From positions 1 through 5,748 of the forward strand of contig VFKS01000108.1 of the NCBI GenBank assembly GCA_009885425.1: 5,748 bases of DNA, read 5' to 3'. Under the pieces are notes generated by a model. It was not told the DNA's origin and made no database searches. It worked only from the letters and a program-made list of their open reading frames with translations. This document shows positions 5,727-5,748 of the stretch, in pieces. The position numbers and the translations under genes were made by a program. The DNA comes from Novosphingobium sp. (GTDB lineage Bacteria > Pseudomonadota > Alphaproteobacteria > Sphingomonadales > Sphingomonadaceae). Each line of letters opens with the position of its first letter. Position 1 is the first letter of the stretch.

Positions 5727-5748
5727 ACACCATTCCATTGCGCCCGGC

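Overview
The window reads as the chromosome of a GC-rich alphaproteobacterium, most likely a member of the Sphingomonadales. Three things point there: a tRNA-Trp gene upstream of secE-nusG-rplK-rplA, a DUF2155 lipoprotein gene next to an NDUFA12-type complex I accessory gene and convergent with aat, and the GC-rich codon use. The lineage call rests on gene order and protein flavour, not on a search.

Layout. All genes but one are on the minus strand, so this is the order of transcription from the right end. (1) tRNA-Thr(GGT) at 5652-5726 is followed by the NDUFA12-like gene (5185-5574) and a DUF2155 lipoprotein gene (4556-5203) whose start overlaps the end of its neighbour. (2) The only plus-strand gene, aat (3933-4748), converges on the lipoprotein gene, and the two overlap tail to tail by 193 bp. 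(3) tRNA-Trp(CCA) at 3822-3897 lies back to back with aat, and a plausible sigma70-type promoter for it sits at the aat start codon. (4) A gene for a roughly 500-residue multi-spanning membrane protein (2288-3790) follows the tRNA closely. (5) Then come secE, nusG, rplK and rplA, and a strong two-way intrinsic terminator (17-55) closes the unit.

Functionally, the left half is translation and export machinery: ribosomal stalk-base and L1-stalk proteins, the NusG transcription factor and the SecE translocon subunit. The right half combines a respiratory complex I accessory protein, a periplasmic lipoprotein of unknown role and the N-degron enzyme Aat. The one protein that cannot be assigned a function and sits in an unexpected place is the membrane protein between tRNA-Trp and secE. 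It has the look of a GT-C-fold glycosyltransferase.

No mobile element, CRISPR array, phage gene or clearly new system is visible. The most interesting points are the inserted membrane-protein gene, the antisense overlap that sets the C-terminus of Aat, and the RNA structures in the rplK and secE leaders and around the pre-tRNA-Thr.
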